A DNA stretch of 64,000 nt. Source: Macrolepiota albuminosa (taxonomy: Eukaryota > Basidiomycota > Agaricomycetes > Agaricales > Agaricaceae). The translations under genes were made by a program, and so were the position numbers. The stretch spans positions 2,815,042 to 2,879,041 of the forward strand of contig JAMWFC010000055.1 of assembly GCA_027475525.1 (NCBI GenBank), written 5' to 3'. The notes below the pieces were generated by a model. The model searched no databases and had not been told where the DNA came from. It worked only from the letters and a program-made list of their open reading frames with translations. Shown here piece by piece: positions 34,636 through 46,984 of this stretch (the stretch's first letter is position 1; each line of letters starts with the position of its first letter).

Positions 34636-36074
34636 ATGGAACAACAAGTTCAGCGCATGCCGCCACATAATCACTTCTCGGCACCAACATGGGATGAGTT
34701 CAAGCCACAGGAGCTCTCCCAGTATTTCAAAGAATTAGAGTATTTATTTAGGAATTGTGGAATTACTGACCACATGCAGATGAAGGAATACATGGCAAGA
34801 TACGTGTCATATGACACAGCAGAGATGTGGACAGGTCTTGCTGAGTTTGCCGCCTTTGTTCCTGCTGCACCACCAGTTCCAGCCCAAGGTGCCTCATATG
34901 AAGGCTGGAAAATGGCAGTAATCCAGTTGTACTCTGGCACTGAAGAGGCTACCCGATACACAGTAAATGAGTTGCAGAAACTAGTACAGGAATCTTTTGA
35001 CAATGGCACATCTTTGCTTGGCGCGTTCTCTACGTATTACTGCGAGTTCCAGAAAATCGCTAGATGGCTTCTGCAAAACGGCAAGCTCTATATCAACGAG
35101 GAACGTCGCCTATTTCAACAGGGCATCTCAACTTCATTGTGGACTCATATTGCTCGTTGCCTAGAGATTGTCCAGCAGGCCCATCATCTGGAGGAGCCAT
35201 ATAACGTTGCCAATGTCTTTGAAGCTGGTAAATGGGTTCTCAAGGGAATGGACACTGGCATTGGTATTCAACGTGCTAGGACAAGCCCACCCCCTGAGCA
35301 AACCAACGGTATTATTCCCATCCTGCCTCCTGTTGCCAACTTCGTTAAGAAAGAGGATCTCAGCGCTGCCGTTACCGCCGCTGTCACTTCTGCCATGACT
35401 CGTATCAAAACCATGATTACAACCAACCTCACTGCTAACTGACCCACTAATGTACCCATGCCTGGCCCTTGCCACTTCTGTGGGGAGATTGGCCATACTA
35501 TGATTAGAGGATGCTGCATGACTTTAGAAAATTATATTTGACAAGGAAGGATTAGAAGGGCTATCGATGGCAAGATAGTTCTAACCACTGGTGCCACCAT
35601 CCCCAACTACCTGGACAAGAAGTCCTTCCAGGAGCGAGTTGATGAATGGCATAGGCACAATCCAGGACAAATAGTTACAGGCACGCTTTCCAGCAATGCT
35701 AACCCTGACCCTGAGCAGACAACTCAACAGCAAATGATTCACGAGATCTTACACTTCGACAGCATTGACGACTGTCCTACTTTCTCATGGGAAGAACAAA
35801 TCACTAAGCTACAGAAGGAATTGGATTCGCTTAAGAACCAGGTTTTTGATGGGGTTGAAGTTAAGCAGCCTAAACAACCTCTTAAAGGATATAAGCCAAT
35901 GCCTCCCGCTCCTGCTGCACCTCCAGCTACAACCTCAGAAACATCTTCGTCCTCTGCCACTCCTGAAATGCCTTTGCCGCCTCTCCACCCCTACTCAGGG
36001 ATCCCCAACCAATATCATGCTCCCATGCAACAAAACTTTGCCACACCCAAGAAGTGTCCTGAAGGTGGTTACTG
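34636..36074 (+). pseudogene. Gypsy C gag
   Basis: Capsid-like polyprotein of the element. The frame opens at ATG 34636 (open upstream as well) with EFKPQELSQYFKELEYLF and the retrotransposon gag region. A zinc knuckle follows, CHFCGEIGHTMIRGC (about 35465-35510), then a linker with a Pro-rich segment (PPAPAAPPATTSETSSSS). Stops are TGA at the positions after TTNLTAN, after ENYI and after CPEGGY; in each case Arg is the natural reading. Confidence 0.8.
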
Positions 36075-36423
36075 ACCTACTGTGCCAATATTCAATATAG
36101 AAAAGTCAAACCACATCTTCAGCCACATTATGAAAATTGCCGTCACTTTATCAGTTGAAGAACTTTGTAGTATTTCTCCAGACGTCTGCAACCAGGTGAA
36201 GACAGCAGTCACTTCCTGACGTCCCTTGGCGACAGCCATTGCCAAGGTTGATGAACTCAACGATGCACTTCCTGGTTTTTCCATTACTGTCGACTCTCCT
36301 GCCAATACCATCGCTAATGCCACCTCTGTGGACCCAGTAGAAACCTATCTTAGGTCGGTAGAACATGGAGAAGACCCAGCAATCCTTACTGTCACTTAAG
36401 AATCACACGCTATCTGTTCAGTC

Positions 36424-36890
36424 ATGCTAACGGTAGACAACAAACATGAGGTGGAAGCTATTGTGGATAGTGGTTCTCAAATTATTTCTATGGCAGCGGA
36501 AGTTGCTAACAATCTGGGCCTCATTTATGACCCTACCGTCATACTAAACATGCAAAGCACTAACAGTACGGTAGACAGATCCTTAGGCCTTGCTAAGAAT
36601 GTTTCTTGTACCCTTGGCGACATCACTTTCTACCTCCAGATACACATTTTGTGATTTCCGGCATATGATTTACTTCTCAGCAGACCCTTTGACGTCTTGG
36701 CGCGATCTGTCGTCAAAACTGTTACCAACGACGAGACAACACCAACAATTAGCAACCCCAATTCTGAAATCCAATGAATGGTGCCAACGTTCCCTAGGGG
36801 ACAACAAAAAGGCACCTGTGCTAAGCCCCCAGAATTTACCGACCAACACGCCAACGAACGACCCCACAGGTGTTTTCACAAACCATCAAG
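36424..36890 (+). pseudogene. Gypsy C protease region
   Basis: Retropepsin core VEAIVDSGSQIISMA (DSG catalytic triplet) followed by YDLLLSRPFDVLAR, the family's YDxLLGRPF motif with Gly replaced by Ser. It is in the same frame as gag; TGA interrupts before FPAYDLLL and before MVPTFPRG. The frame changes near 36880. Confidence 0.75.
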
Positions 36891-38980
36891 GAGGTGATTG
36901 GCAATGATCATGGAGATGTGGCGCTAACGCTTGAATATGACCATTACACTGGTCTTGTAAATGTCCTGTCTACTGCTTTTCTTGATAAAGAAGTTCTATT
37001 TACCTTATCTGCTACTGACACTGAGTTTTCCCAGAAAAACCAAAATATTACTGACTTATCTCTTGTGTACTTATACCTTACCGCTTCCGAATCATTTCAA
37101 AATATTGCGTCTACCAATACTTATCTCACTACCCTTCCCAGAGCCTCGTCTCCTGCTGTTCTTGGACTTGCCATTCCTCAGGCTACATTTCCCCTTTCCA
37201 CCTCTATATATAACCAAGCTAACACTCCCAAAAGGAAAGGGGTTCAAGTCAAAAAGAAATATAAACCAGTTGCTCTCAAAACAAAACCTGTCGCTATGCA
37301 CTCTCCTGAGACCTTTAGAATTGAGCGCCAGATTATTGGCGACCCTCTTGCCAACATGCCAACCTTATTACCAAATCCGCCACCCTTTCAGCCCACAGGA
37401 CATTTTACTGCAGAACACCAGCAACAGTTTGCCAAGGAGCATGATATAGGGTTTTTGACCAAAGATGAGTTGGATGTTTTTACCAATCTCATCGCTAAGC
37501 AAAATAAAGCCTTTGCTTGGGAGGACTCAGAATGCGGCAGCCTCCATACAGACTTCTTCCCACCTGTTGTAATCCCGACCATTCCTCACATGCTGTGTAT
37601 AGAACACAATTGACCGTTACCGCCTGGCATCGAAGCTGAGGTCTGCCAGATTATTAGAACCAAGATAAAGGCTGGCATCTACGAACCCTCTAACAGCTCT
37701 TACCGCTTGTGATGGTTTTGCATCCTCAAAAAGAATGGTAACCTACACATAGTCCACAGCCTCAAACCACTAAATAAGGTTACAATATGACACTTGGACA
37801 TACCGCCTTTTCCTGATCACGTTGCTGAGTCCTTTGCCAGGTGTATTTGTGGTGCCACTCTTGATCTCTACATTGGCTACGATGAATGCCTAATACACCC
37901 TTCTTCCTGAGACCTCACCACTTTTCAAACCCCATTTGGCACATTGTGCCTAGTCACTTTACCGATGGGCTGGACAAACTCAGTCCCTATATTCCATGAC
38001 AACATCACTTTCATTCTTCAACCCAAGATACCACACAATGTCCTTAGCTTCATTGATGATGTTGGTGTCAAAGGCCCCAAAGACTGGCGACTCATAAATG
38101 GCTTACCGGCGACTCATCCTGACAACTCCAACATTTGCTTAGCACTATGGGAGTTTTTCCTGCTGCTCAACCGAGTTCTCCAACGTATGAAGTATAGCGG
38201 TGGAACCTTTAGCAGCTATAAACTTCTCCTTTGCACGCCAAGATTCAAAATACTTGGTCACATCTGCACTCCTGACAGACGTGTTCCCGACAAGTCTTGC
38301 TTAGCACTTCTGGAGCGATGGGGTCCTTGCCATGACTTATCTAAAGTTTGTGCCTTTTTTGGTACCGTTGGCATTCTCAGGATATTTGTCAAGAACTTTG
38401 CCCATTGCGCACATGCCCTTAACCGACTCACACACGCCAACAAGCCCTTTGAATTTGGGCCAGACCAGGTCACTGCACAATGAGACTTAGTAAAAGCCCT
38501 ACAAGATGCCAAGCCCTTAGTTCCTATTGACTATGCCTCTGCTGACCCTGTCATCTTGGTGGTGGATACTTCATATATTGCCATTGGCTATTTCCTGTGC
38601 CAGTGCCTTAGCGATAATTGGAAACAGCGACGCTACAACCACTTTGGGTCTATCACACTAAACAACAGGGAATCTTGCTACAGTCAGCCTAAACTAGAGC
38701 TTTATGGACTTTTCAAAGCTTTCCAGTTGCTAAAGATATATTTGATTGGCATGCAGAACCTCATTGTAGAAGTTGATGCTAGGTACATCAAAGGCATGCT
38801 GCAGAATCCCAATATCCAGCCATCTGCTAGCATGAACCGTTGAGTAGTCGCTATTCTCATGTTTTACTTTGAATTGGTACACGTCAAGAGCTCTTTCCAC
38901 AGCCCAGATGGACTCTCTAGGCAACCATGGCAACCTGGTGACCCGGCAGTGGATCCACAGGTGGATAGCAATTTCGAGAA
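36891..38980 (+). pseudogene. Gypsy C reverse transcriptase and RNase H
   Basis: RT fingers WFCILKKNGNLHIVHSLKPL (about 37714-37770), FQTPFGTLCLVTLPMGWTNS (37925-37985) and the catalytic FIDD in LSFIDDVGVKG (about 38047-38075). RNase H starts VVDTSYIAIGYFLC (38557) with LELYGLFKAF and HVKSSFHSPDGLSRQ. TGA stops fall at YRL*W, VTI*H, SS*DL, AQ*DL and NR*VV. Confidence 0.85.
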
Positions 38981-39389
38981 CTGGGATCAACCAATTACAT
39001 GGTTTCGTGCACCTTATACAACAACCAATTCCCGTTGCGTTGGCAACAACCTACCAGCATCCTTTTACATCTCCTTGTCCCTTACCGACCCGAGATCGTT
39101 AGCGCACCTCTCACATTCTACACAGCAAGCATCCTTGGACAAGACTTGCCTCCAGTAAAAGTCGTACAAGAACCTCACCCGCTAAGAGAAGACAGTAGAA
39201 ACTTGACATACGATGCCGTCCCTCGATCTGCTAAGGCAAAAGCAGAAGATAGTCACCTGTTAGTAGTTGAACAATGGATACAAGACCTCAAGCGGCCAGC
39301 AGGACTTACCAATGAACAATATGCGACCTTTATCCGATATGCCACCCACTTCTTCTTTACCGACGACCACCATTGGCGATGAAATCGAG

Positions 39390-40617
39390 ATGACACTCAC
39401 AAGCTGATCATCAAGCCAGAAAATTGTTTATAGGTCCTGCACGCCATGCATAACGAATTAGGACATAGAGGTCTGTATGCTACCCGAGCCTCTCTTTTAG
39501 AATGATTCTGGTGGCCACACACTAGTGCCAACATCACCTGGTACATTAAGACTTGCCACCTCTGCCAAATTCAACAAACATGCCAAGTGCTTATCCCACC
39601 AACTGTTGCAACACCAGCTCCCCTTTTCAGCAAAATCTATGTCAATACCATGCACATGCCCAAATCCGGTTGCTACAAGTACATTATTCAAGGTCATTGC
39701 TTGCTAATCCACTGGCCTGAATTTCGAATGCTTCAAAGAGAAAACATGGAGGCGGTTGCTAAGTGGCTGTTTGAGGACATCATTTGCCGTTGGGGAGCGC
39801 TAAGAGAAATCGTCACGGATAATGGTGCGCCAATTATCAAAGCGCTAACATATTTTGCCAAGAAATACAACATTCATCACATTCAAGTATCTGGCTACAA
39901 CAAGCGCGCCAATGGCCTGGTAGAGAGACCACATTTTGATGTGTGGCAAGCGCTCTTCAAAGCAGTCGATGGTGACAAATCTCGTTGGAATAAAGCAACA
40001 TATTCAGTATTTTGGTCGGAAAGAGTTACCATTCATAAGCGCATGGGTTGTTCTCCCTATTATGCGGCTACTGGCACCCATCCTTTACTTCCTGCCAACA
40101 TTATAGAAGCAACTTATCTGCAGCCAGCACCCAACAGCATCTTAGTGACTACCGATCTGATTGCCAGATGAGCTATTGATCTCCAACGAAGGAAAGAAGA
40201 TTTGGAGCGACTCCATGAGGTAGTCTTTAGCACCCGTCACCAAGCAGCCTTGCAATTTGAGACTGAGCATAGCACTACTATCAAGGATTACAACTTCCCA
40301 AGGGGCGCACTAGTGCTTATGCGTAATTCCAAAATCGAGACCTCATACAACAAGAAAATGCGACCACGCTATTTGGGACCTTTGGTAGTCATCTCTCGTA
40401 ACCGTGGAGGCGCCTACGTGCTCTGTGAATTAGATGGTTCAGTATTACATTGACCTGTTGCCGCCTTTCGCCTATTGCCATATCTCGCCAGGGAACAAAT
40501 TGACTTGCCGCTGGAAGCGCTAGATATTGACACTGCCAAACTTAGGAAACTTGAAGAAACTGACTTATTGGATGATGATGATTTGCCAACTCTGATAGAA
40601 GAAGAAGAAAATGATTA
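39390..40617 (+). pseudogene. Gypsy C integrase
   Basis: HHCC zinc region (HNELGHRGLYATRASLL to TCHLCQIQQ), core with first catalytic position reading VNTMHMP (Asp expected, so Asp to Asn), second TDNGAP, third Glu in NGLVERPH, then GPLVVISRNRGGAYVLCELDG and an acidic tail LPTLIEEEEND. Stops after DLIAR and after GSVLH are TGA in place of Arg. Frame differs from RT. Confidence 0.85.
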
Positions 40618-41040
40618 GAAAAGACTAGTGATAAGCTTTCTCTTTCTATTACTTACCTTACTTATCTTTCTTGCCAATACTTACTGTACTATATCCAACA
40701 GACAATTCCTTATATAATCAAGCTGCAGCGCTAGCATGTTGCCAACGCTTAGCACCCTGCGCAACTCTTGCCAAGGGTTTTTTGCTATGATGATTTACTG
40801 AGCATTTCCCTTTTTTCTCAAAATTTGACTAAGTCCCTCACCTACTTCTCCTCTTGCTAAAACCTAACTTAGAATGCTTGCCGCTTGCTTTCTCTTTGCT
40901 GTACTTTCTTTGCCCTGTGCTGTTGCACTAACTCAGACTATGGGACTTATCCTTCCACTCGACAACAAGGCAGCAAGATAAATATATATATACAGTAACA
41001 AGAAAAATATACATGACAGCCTATCTACCCTAAGGTCTGT

Positions 41041-43390
41041 CAGTCTTCGCCATCCGTAAGCAACAGGGAGTCGTTGAGGGGCAAGAGGTCGTCAACCTGA
41101 ACATGGTTGAGGGCTTGCCACTCCAGCGCTTTGTTGCAGTCAGCTTGGTATTCTTGCAGAGCATCCATACTACAAGTCAAGTTGGAATACCGGAGTCACA
41201 AAGCCATAATCTGCTCCTGGGCTCATTTGCACTCGCAACCCAACACCGCTTGCATGCTTGCCACATGTACCGCCATCCGCTCTATAACCTGGGGAGGGTA
41301 CAAGGCCACCACAGGATAGACCAAGTCTTTCCCCAGCTACTCGTAAGAGTCGCCAGCCACTCTTGGCTGAGGCTGGGGGGTCCACAATGAAGGCCTACTC
41401 GAGCTCACCCAGTGCTGCATCACTGACTCATTGCCACTTGCCCAAGGGCAGCAGGCTCCAATGTTGGCAACTCCTAAGACTTGCCAGGGATGTTCCGCAA
41501 AGTTTTCTCCGCCTCACCCTCAGCATCCTCATTGCTGCCCTCAGCCTCCTCGCAACTAGGCGACCCTCCACGTGTTTCCTTGTCCTCGGCTGACTCCTGT
41601 ACGCCAGTAGGCTCCCCCATAATGATGTTGCCCCCTTCTCCTTGGGCACCAGTGGTTGAAGGGTTGGCTGGCATATTTTCAGGCAAGGCAATAGGGGACA
41701 GTAAGCGGCTAGGACCAGCCTCACCGCTAACGGGGAGGAGGCGGCTGGTGGCAAGGGCTTCTCCTAGTTCCCTCATCTCCATGTCCTCAGCAGTTGGAGA
41801 GGAGGGGGGCAACTTGATGCATACATGCTTGGCCTTAGCCTTGCCCTTGCTTGGGGAGGAGGCCTTGCATTTTTCTTGGTGCTCGTCAGCGCCAGACTTG
41901 CTGACTGATTCCAACTCTTCTCCTTGGCGAGTTGGCAGCGCCAAGGAGGACTTGCTGATCTTGGCCACTCTCCCAGCAGCAACTTCCTGACATTCCCTCT
42001 TGACAAACTCCCTAGCCCGCCTCACCAGAACTGCCTGGGAAAAGGTCTTCTCAACAAAAAGATCAGGCGCCCGCCATGCTCATGACTCTTGGCGCCATCG
42101 ATTGTGCAAGCATGTTTGGAGGTGCTGCACCAGTAACAAGGCTGAGCGCCAGTGGGGAACCAGCAACTCTCGGGGTCGTTGTCAGCCCAGCATTTGTCAC
42201 ACTACCCTTACTTAAGAAGGAGTCATGTCAGAGATCAATAAAACTTACCGCCCCACGTGAATCCTTGAACTTCTGGCGCATTGCCAGAGAAACCATTTGC
42301 TTGTTCTTTATCTCAGGCAATTCCACTCCTCCCTTGATGCCCTCATCCATGACCATGTCTTCCCAGCATGGCAAGAGTAAACCCCTCAACTCCTTGTTGT
42401 CAAACGTCGTCTGACTAGGGAGCTGGGAAAGGTTCAGTAAAGAGTCAGTAAAGAGTCACCACAGCGTACCTTGTATTGAGGGCCCTTCCCCTTGCGAGAC
42501 TAGCAAAAAGTCACCATCGGTAAGAGGAAATGGCAAACACACCAGACTCACTTTCTTCTTCAAAGCCTTGCCAGGCTTTGAAGGCAAACCCCATGTGCTT
42601 GCTGGCAGCATGGGGCTCTGAACACTGCTGGCACGAGACCCCTTGCTAGAACCCTTGGCAACAGACTCCTTCTTCTGCTCCTTGGCGAGCTCTGCTCTCA
42701 CTACTGCCAAGAAATGCACAGCAGCAGCAGCGTGCCAGTACCTCTTGTTTACTACAGGGAGATAGTTCAGTCCAAAGCTAAGGAGAAGGGAAGGTCAGAA
42801 GCTACTTACTCAGTTGCCGATGCACTTATGGTCATCGGCAACCGTGCAAGAAAGAATGTCCTCCAGCTCATCTTTGATAGTGAGGACAGGGGGAGGCACC
42901 TAGGGAACAATCAGCTAAGCAACATGGCAGGCAGCAAAAACAACTTACAAAATGGGAGAAGGGCGCCAACTACTCGGTGCCATGATTGTCAATATATCGC
43001 GCACAGCACCACTCCCGCACCTCAATTTTGCAATCCCAACCAACACCAAGGACTCACACCTCATACCATCTCTCCAGCAGCTTTATAACGCCAACCACTA
43101 AGTTCTGGGACACCTTGGCGCCAACACCCTCGATATGACGAATAAAGCAGTTGGCCTTGGCGATGTAGGTGTAAGCAGCTTCCTGGGCTGCTTGAGAAGG
43201 CATGGGGGGCAGGGTTGGAATATGGAAAGACATATTTGTTTTAGAGCGCCAGGTAAAGATGGGGAGAAGAAACAAAGTCCAAACTCACGTGCCAGGACTA
43301 TAAACAAAATCTCAAGAATGCATGGACCACTTGTCACAAAAACAGTAATGGTAACCATATTTGATGACTGAGGACAGTTAATTTTTCAGT
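41041..43390 (-). pseudogene. Antisense spliced ORF in the gypsy C 3' region
   Basis: Opposite to pol, several open segments with splice sites form a charged helical protein: LAKEQKKESVAKGSSKGSR (about 42690), then an intron with GTACGC..CTAG (about 42414-42473), TTFDNKELRGLLLPCWEDMV (about 42414-42350), a GTAAGT donor near 42264, RRAREFVKRECQEVAAGRVAK (about 42020), and a tail ending SMDALQEYQADCNKALEWQA and TDGED, stop at 41041. Several TGA/TAG codons break it. Such antisense auxiliary ORFs occur in some gypsy elements; the function is unknown. Confidence 0.5.
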
Positions 43391-43400
43391 TGGGTGGAGA

Positions 43401-44406
43401 TGATAGAACCCCATACAGAATCAGTGCATCAACAGCAGGCCACAGCAACACGGCACTGGCTCAGGACACCTTAGCACATGCTAATTAACCAATTTTGGCA
43501 ATATTTGATGGGTGCATACAGCAAGAAGCAGATCCGATCAATGATAGCACTGATGGCAGACAGGATGACAACTGACAGATGGCATCAGTCACTGATGACA
43601 GCGCTTGGAAAGAAGACTGACGATTTATCAAAAACTGACAGACAGCTTGGCGTTTGACCTTGGCATCTGACATCGCTTAGCGCCTCGATTTGGCACCTGA
43701 CATTGCTAAGCATTTTGGACAGACAGAAGGGTGATGGATTGATGGTTTAGCACTTAGCGCCTCGATTTGGCACCTGACATTGCTAAGCATTTTGGACAGA
43801 CAGAAGGGTGATGGATTGATGGTTTAGCATTGCAATCTGCTGCCTGGCATTGCTAAGGGTCTTGAATGGACGGTAGGGATCTGAAACCATTGGAGCTACC
43901 CCTATAAAAATTTCTGGTTTACCGCACTTTGGCGATTGTTAGTCACTGGCGACAGTGAACTCCTTGTAGTATAAAAAGTACTTACCGACTTGTACATAAA
44001 CAACAAGAACAGAGTTTCCTGCCCCCTTACTCCAGTTTCCCTTACAGTCCAAATCTCATTTATGGTCAGCAACGTCAAAGTCATCGACAGTTGCAGACTA
44101 TTGCTAGCCCTCGACATACTCGCACCTTGCAGCTACGGCAGGCATTAACAACGCTTAGACTTCGCTAAGCTTACAGTGTTCTTGCCACTTACATTGCCAT
44201 GTTTGCTTACCGCTTCTTCCATAGGCGCTTTTACCTTAGTGCTTGACACTTGCTGACCCTTTTCCGACTTTACCATATTTTCATAGGCACGTTCTCTGGG
44301 ACCTGCCCGGGACTCCTCACATCACTTTTAGCATGCCCAACGCAAGCTTTTTGGTATGATAACACTATTGCTATATTTGTTACTGACCAAACTTTGGGCA
44401 TCATCA
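43401..44406 (+). repeat. Right LTR of gypsy C (1006 bp including a 77-bp duplication)
   Basis: Starts TGATAGAACCCCATACAG and ends CATCATCA followed by GCGG. It is 77 bp longer than the left LTR; the difference is the duplication at 43676-43829. Confidence 0.9.
43676..43829. repeat. Perfect tandem duplication, period 77 bp (no. 5)
   Basis: Copies 43676-43752 and 43753-43829 are identical, starting CTTAGCGCCTCG. The left LTR has one copy (from 33599). Without it both LTRs are 929 bp. Confidence 0.92.
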
Positions 44407-44705
44407 GCGGTCCCATCAAGAGCATTATAATGATGGGACCTACCACCTGAACAAAATCATATTCAGAGGGTTTCCACACAACCCATATGAACTGCACCAA
44501 CTGTACCAGTTTGTACATAATAGTCATCAGTCACAATATGCGTGCATTGATGTGTATTACCTGCTTTAAGAGTTTAAGCAGGTAAGTGCTAACTGCACTC
44601 GTGAGCTGCGGGACCGTACCATGCAGATGGTGCTGACAGACCCACAATATGGAGTAATTACACCTCTACTTAGCCTCTCGGCGAATGAGATGCTGCTGAC
44701 AAATA
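44407..44705 (+). pseudogene. Older repeat ORF, 3' part (target of gypsy C)
   Basis: Continues the frame interrupted at 33323: SHQEHYNDGTYHLNKIIF, FRGFPHNPYELHQLYQFVHN, then CTRELRDRTMQMVLTDPQYG, with two stops. The family is not recognised. Confidence 0.45.
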
Positions 44706-46774
44706 TAAGACATTGAATGGATATAAACAAACAGCAGATGGCCTACAGGCCCACCATGTAGGACCTTGCCCATACATTGCACTGATATCTGTCTTAGAGG
44801 CATCACAGATCAGCCAGATGAGATTCTTCTTGTGAGAATCAATGGGTCAAATGATTGGCATCTTGCTGCAGACATGCTTGATCATGTTGAAGCATTGCTG
44901 ATGTAGGGGTTGCCAATAAAAAGGCAACCCATTCTGCATCATAGTCATCAAGGAGCCAGTGTAAGCTGAAATATCAGGCAAAAAATTGCTGATATAGTTT
45001 ACAAGCCCCACACAACACTGTATATTGTTATAGGTACTAGAAATGCACCATTCCTGAATCCTATTAAGCTTGCTGATATCAGAGTGGATGTCCTGATTGT
45101 CTATTATATGTTCAAGGCATTCTATGTGCTTGGCATACAGCTCACACTTCTTCTACTTGAGATATAGCTGGTTATGGCATAGCCTTTCAAAGACTATCCC
45201 AAGGTGCTCTTTGTGCTCCTTAATGGAATTTGAGTAGACAAATATGTCATTTAAATAGACATACATCCACCATCCAATGATGTCCCTAAAAATAAATATC
45301 ATCAGCTGCTGAAAAGTAGCTGATGTCATGCAGTCTCCAATTTGCATGATATTACTGAGATACATCTCAGTAATTGTTATAAAAGCCATTTTGGGTATGT
45401 TCAAGAGATGTATTCTTACTTGCTCATATGCATCAGTAAGGTCAATTTTTGACCTGACCCTTGCTTAAGTGACATCTTTGCAAATGACCTCCTATTCAGG
45501 TAAGGGTGTCACATCCTTAACTGTATTATTATTTTGCTGGCATGCATCCAAAGCTGTACACAATATTCCATCCTTCTTTGGAACACAGAGAAGAGGTGCA
45601 GCTTAATTGGCTGTACACAGTTTCCACAAATTTGCCTGCACATAGTGATTGATTTTGCTCTGAGCTGCTCTTGAAGAGATTGAGGGCACTGTGGCATAAA
45701 ATACGCATACCATTTTGACTTGTCAATGAGGTTGATCTCATGATTAACCCCTCACCATGGAGGGAGTTCCTTCTTTGTACTGTTCACAATGTCATAGTAT
45801 TTATCATACCACTGCTGCTAAAGTCAAGGAATATCTTCCTCTGAGAACCCTGGAGACATTGCTCTCTATTTCTCCTTGCACTCTCATGGGATGTGAGGAT
45901 CCTTGTTTATAGCTTGGCCAGACTTAGTCTGTCCATACTTTTTGTGAAGGGCCACCAGACAAATTTTGGATTTGTCTGATACTCTGAGCCATGTCACAGG
46001 CTCTACTCCTCCTCCTAATTCCTATCAGAACTCAGATAGCTCCAATACTTCCTCCAAGGTTGCATCTCTGTACAGTTTATTATGAACTGTAAGCTGACTG
46101 TACTCAGTCTGCCTTATCAAGTCCACCATGACTTGATTCTATTCCTAAGGCATTCTTGGGTCTATGATCTAATCTATCACTGGCCTCGCTATAGCTTTAT
46201 CCCATATTTGCCTTCTAATTCCCTTTATGGTACTAGGTGGTTCCTGTGGCTGCTCTGAGTCATGACACTCATTGCCTACTCCTGCACTAAGCCCTGAGGT
46301 TTGCAAGGCTTCAACACCCCATGTCTCCCCCTTGAAGAGTATCTCAATACTCTTCTTCAGTCATAAGAAGCACGGAACTATCTGTAGGCAGGCTATTACT
46401 AGCTTGCACCACATTTGAGTCCTCTACTTCCTTGAAGGTAGTAGGCACATGGTCTCTCACAAGTCAAGGTGGCCTTTCCTTATGACACTTCTCTACTGTG
46501 CAAAAGCATCACAGGTGCCCATCCAACTCGTCCAGCCCCAGCCTTTGTGCTGGTGTTGCCACTCTATTAATGACCACTGGATCATTAACAAAGTCTAACT
46601 AGACTTTGTTATCCCTCATAAAGAGGGTACTAATAATCATATTGTATCTATCAAAGTTTGCCACATCTATATAGATGTTACAATACTCTTTAGGTACTTT
46701 TATGGTTATACATGTACCATAATTCATGATGGAATGACTATCTATTGTTCTAAGCTGCAATGTTATAGGAGTAG
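44706..46774 (-). pseudogene. Ty3/gypsy B pol (RT and protease), 3' part truncated
   Basis: Same family as gypsy A. Minus strand: retropepsin end IDVANFDRYNMIISTLFM (46.6-46.7 kb), RT palm IGDCMTSATFQQLM and VYLNDIFVYSNS (about 45240-45350, YxDD changed to YLND), thumb and connection, and the start of RNase H LIWLICDAS (about 44810). Integrase and the 3' LTR are missing; the sequence changes near 44.71 kb. The left boundary is approximate. The LINE splits the copy at 46775-55048. Confidence 0.75.
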
Positions 46775-46984
46775 CCAATAGAGCTATTCTTTTTTTTTTT
46801 TGGAATGGCGTTAATAGTATGGTGAGCAACACCCTAGGTGTCCTCCTCGCACCCGCTATGCTGCACACTTGGGATTAAAACCAGGTTCCAAAAATAAACG
46901 GGCAGCTGTCATGTGAGTGTCCTTCTCCGCGAGGAAATGCTTTTACGCACTCAAATGTGGGACTACGGGCCCTTGGAAAGGCAG

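Larger units (their letters stand above)
33324..44406 (+). mobile_element. Full-length Ty3/gypsy element with two LTRs (gypsy C)
   Basis: LTRs 33324-34252 and 43401-44406, both starting TGATAG and ending GGGCATCATCA, flanked by GCGG on both sides (33320-33323 and 44407-44410). The internal part carries gag, protease, RT, RNase H and integrase in order, then about 2.7 kb with an antisense ORF. The purine-rich GGTGGAGA precedes the right LTR. LTRs are highly similar, differing mainly by C/T and G/A changes, so it is the youngest or one of the youngest gypsy copies here. It is coding-dead because of many TGA stops and at least two frame changes. Confidence 0.92.

Noticed and set aside
34636..40617. 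Possible recoding of TGA as Arg, given the many TGA codons in otherwise open frames
   Set aside because: Host genes in the window (Argonaute at 26594, ACH1 at 22531) end at TGA, and the TGA codons fall where CGA is expected in decaying elements. Methylation-driven C-to-T change explains them.
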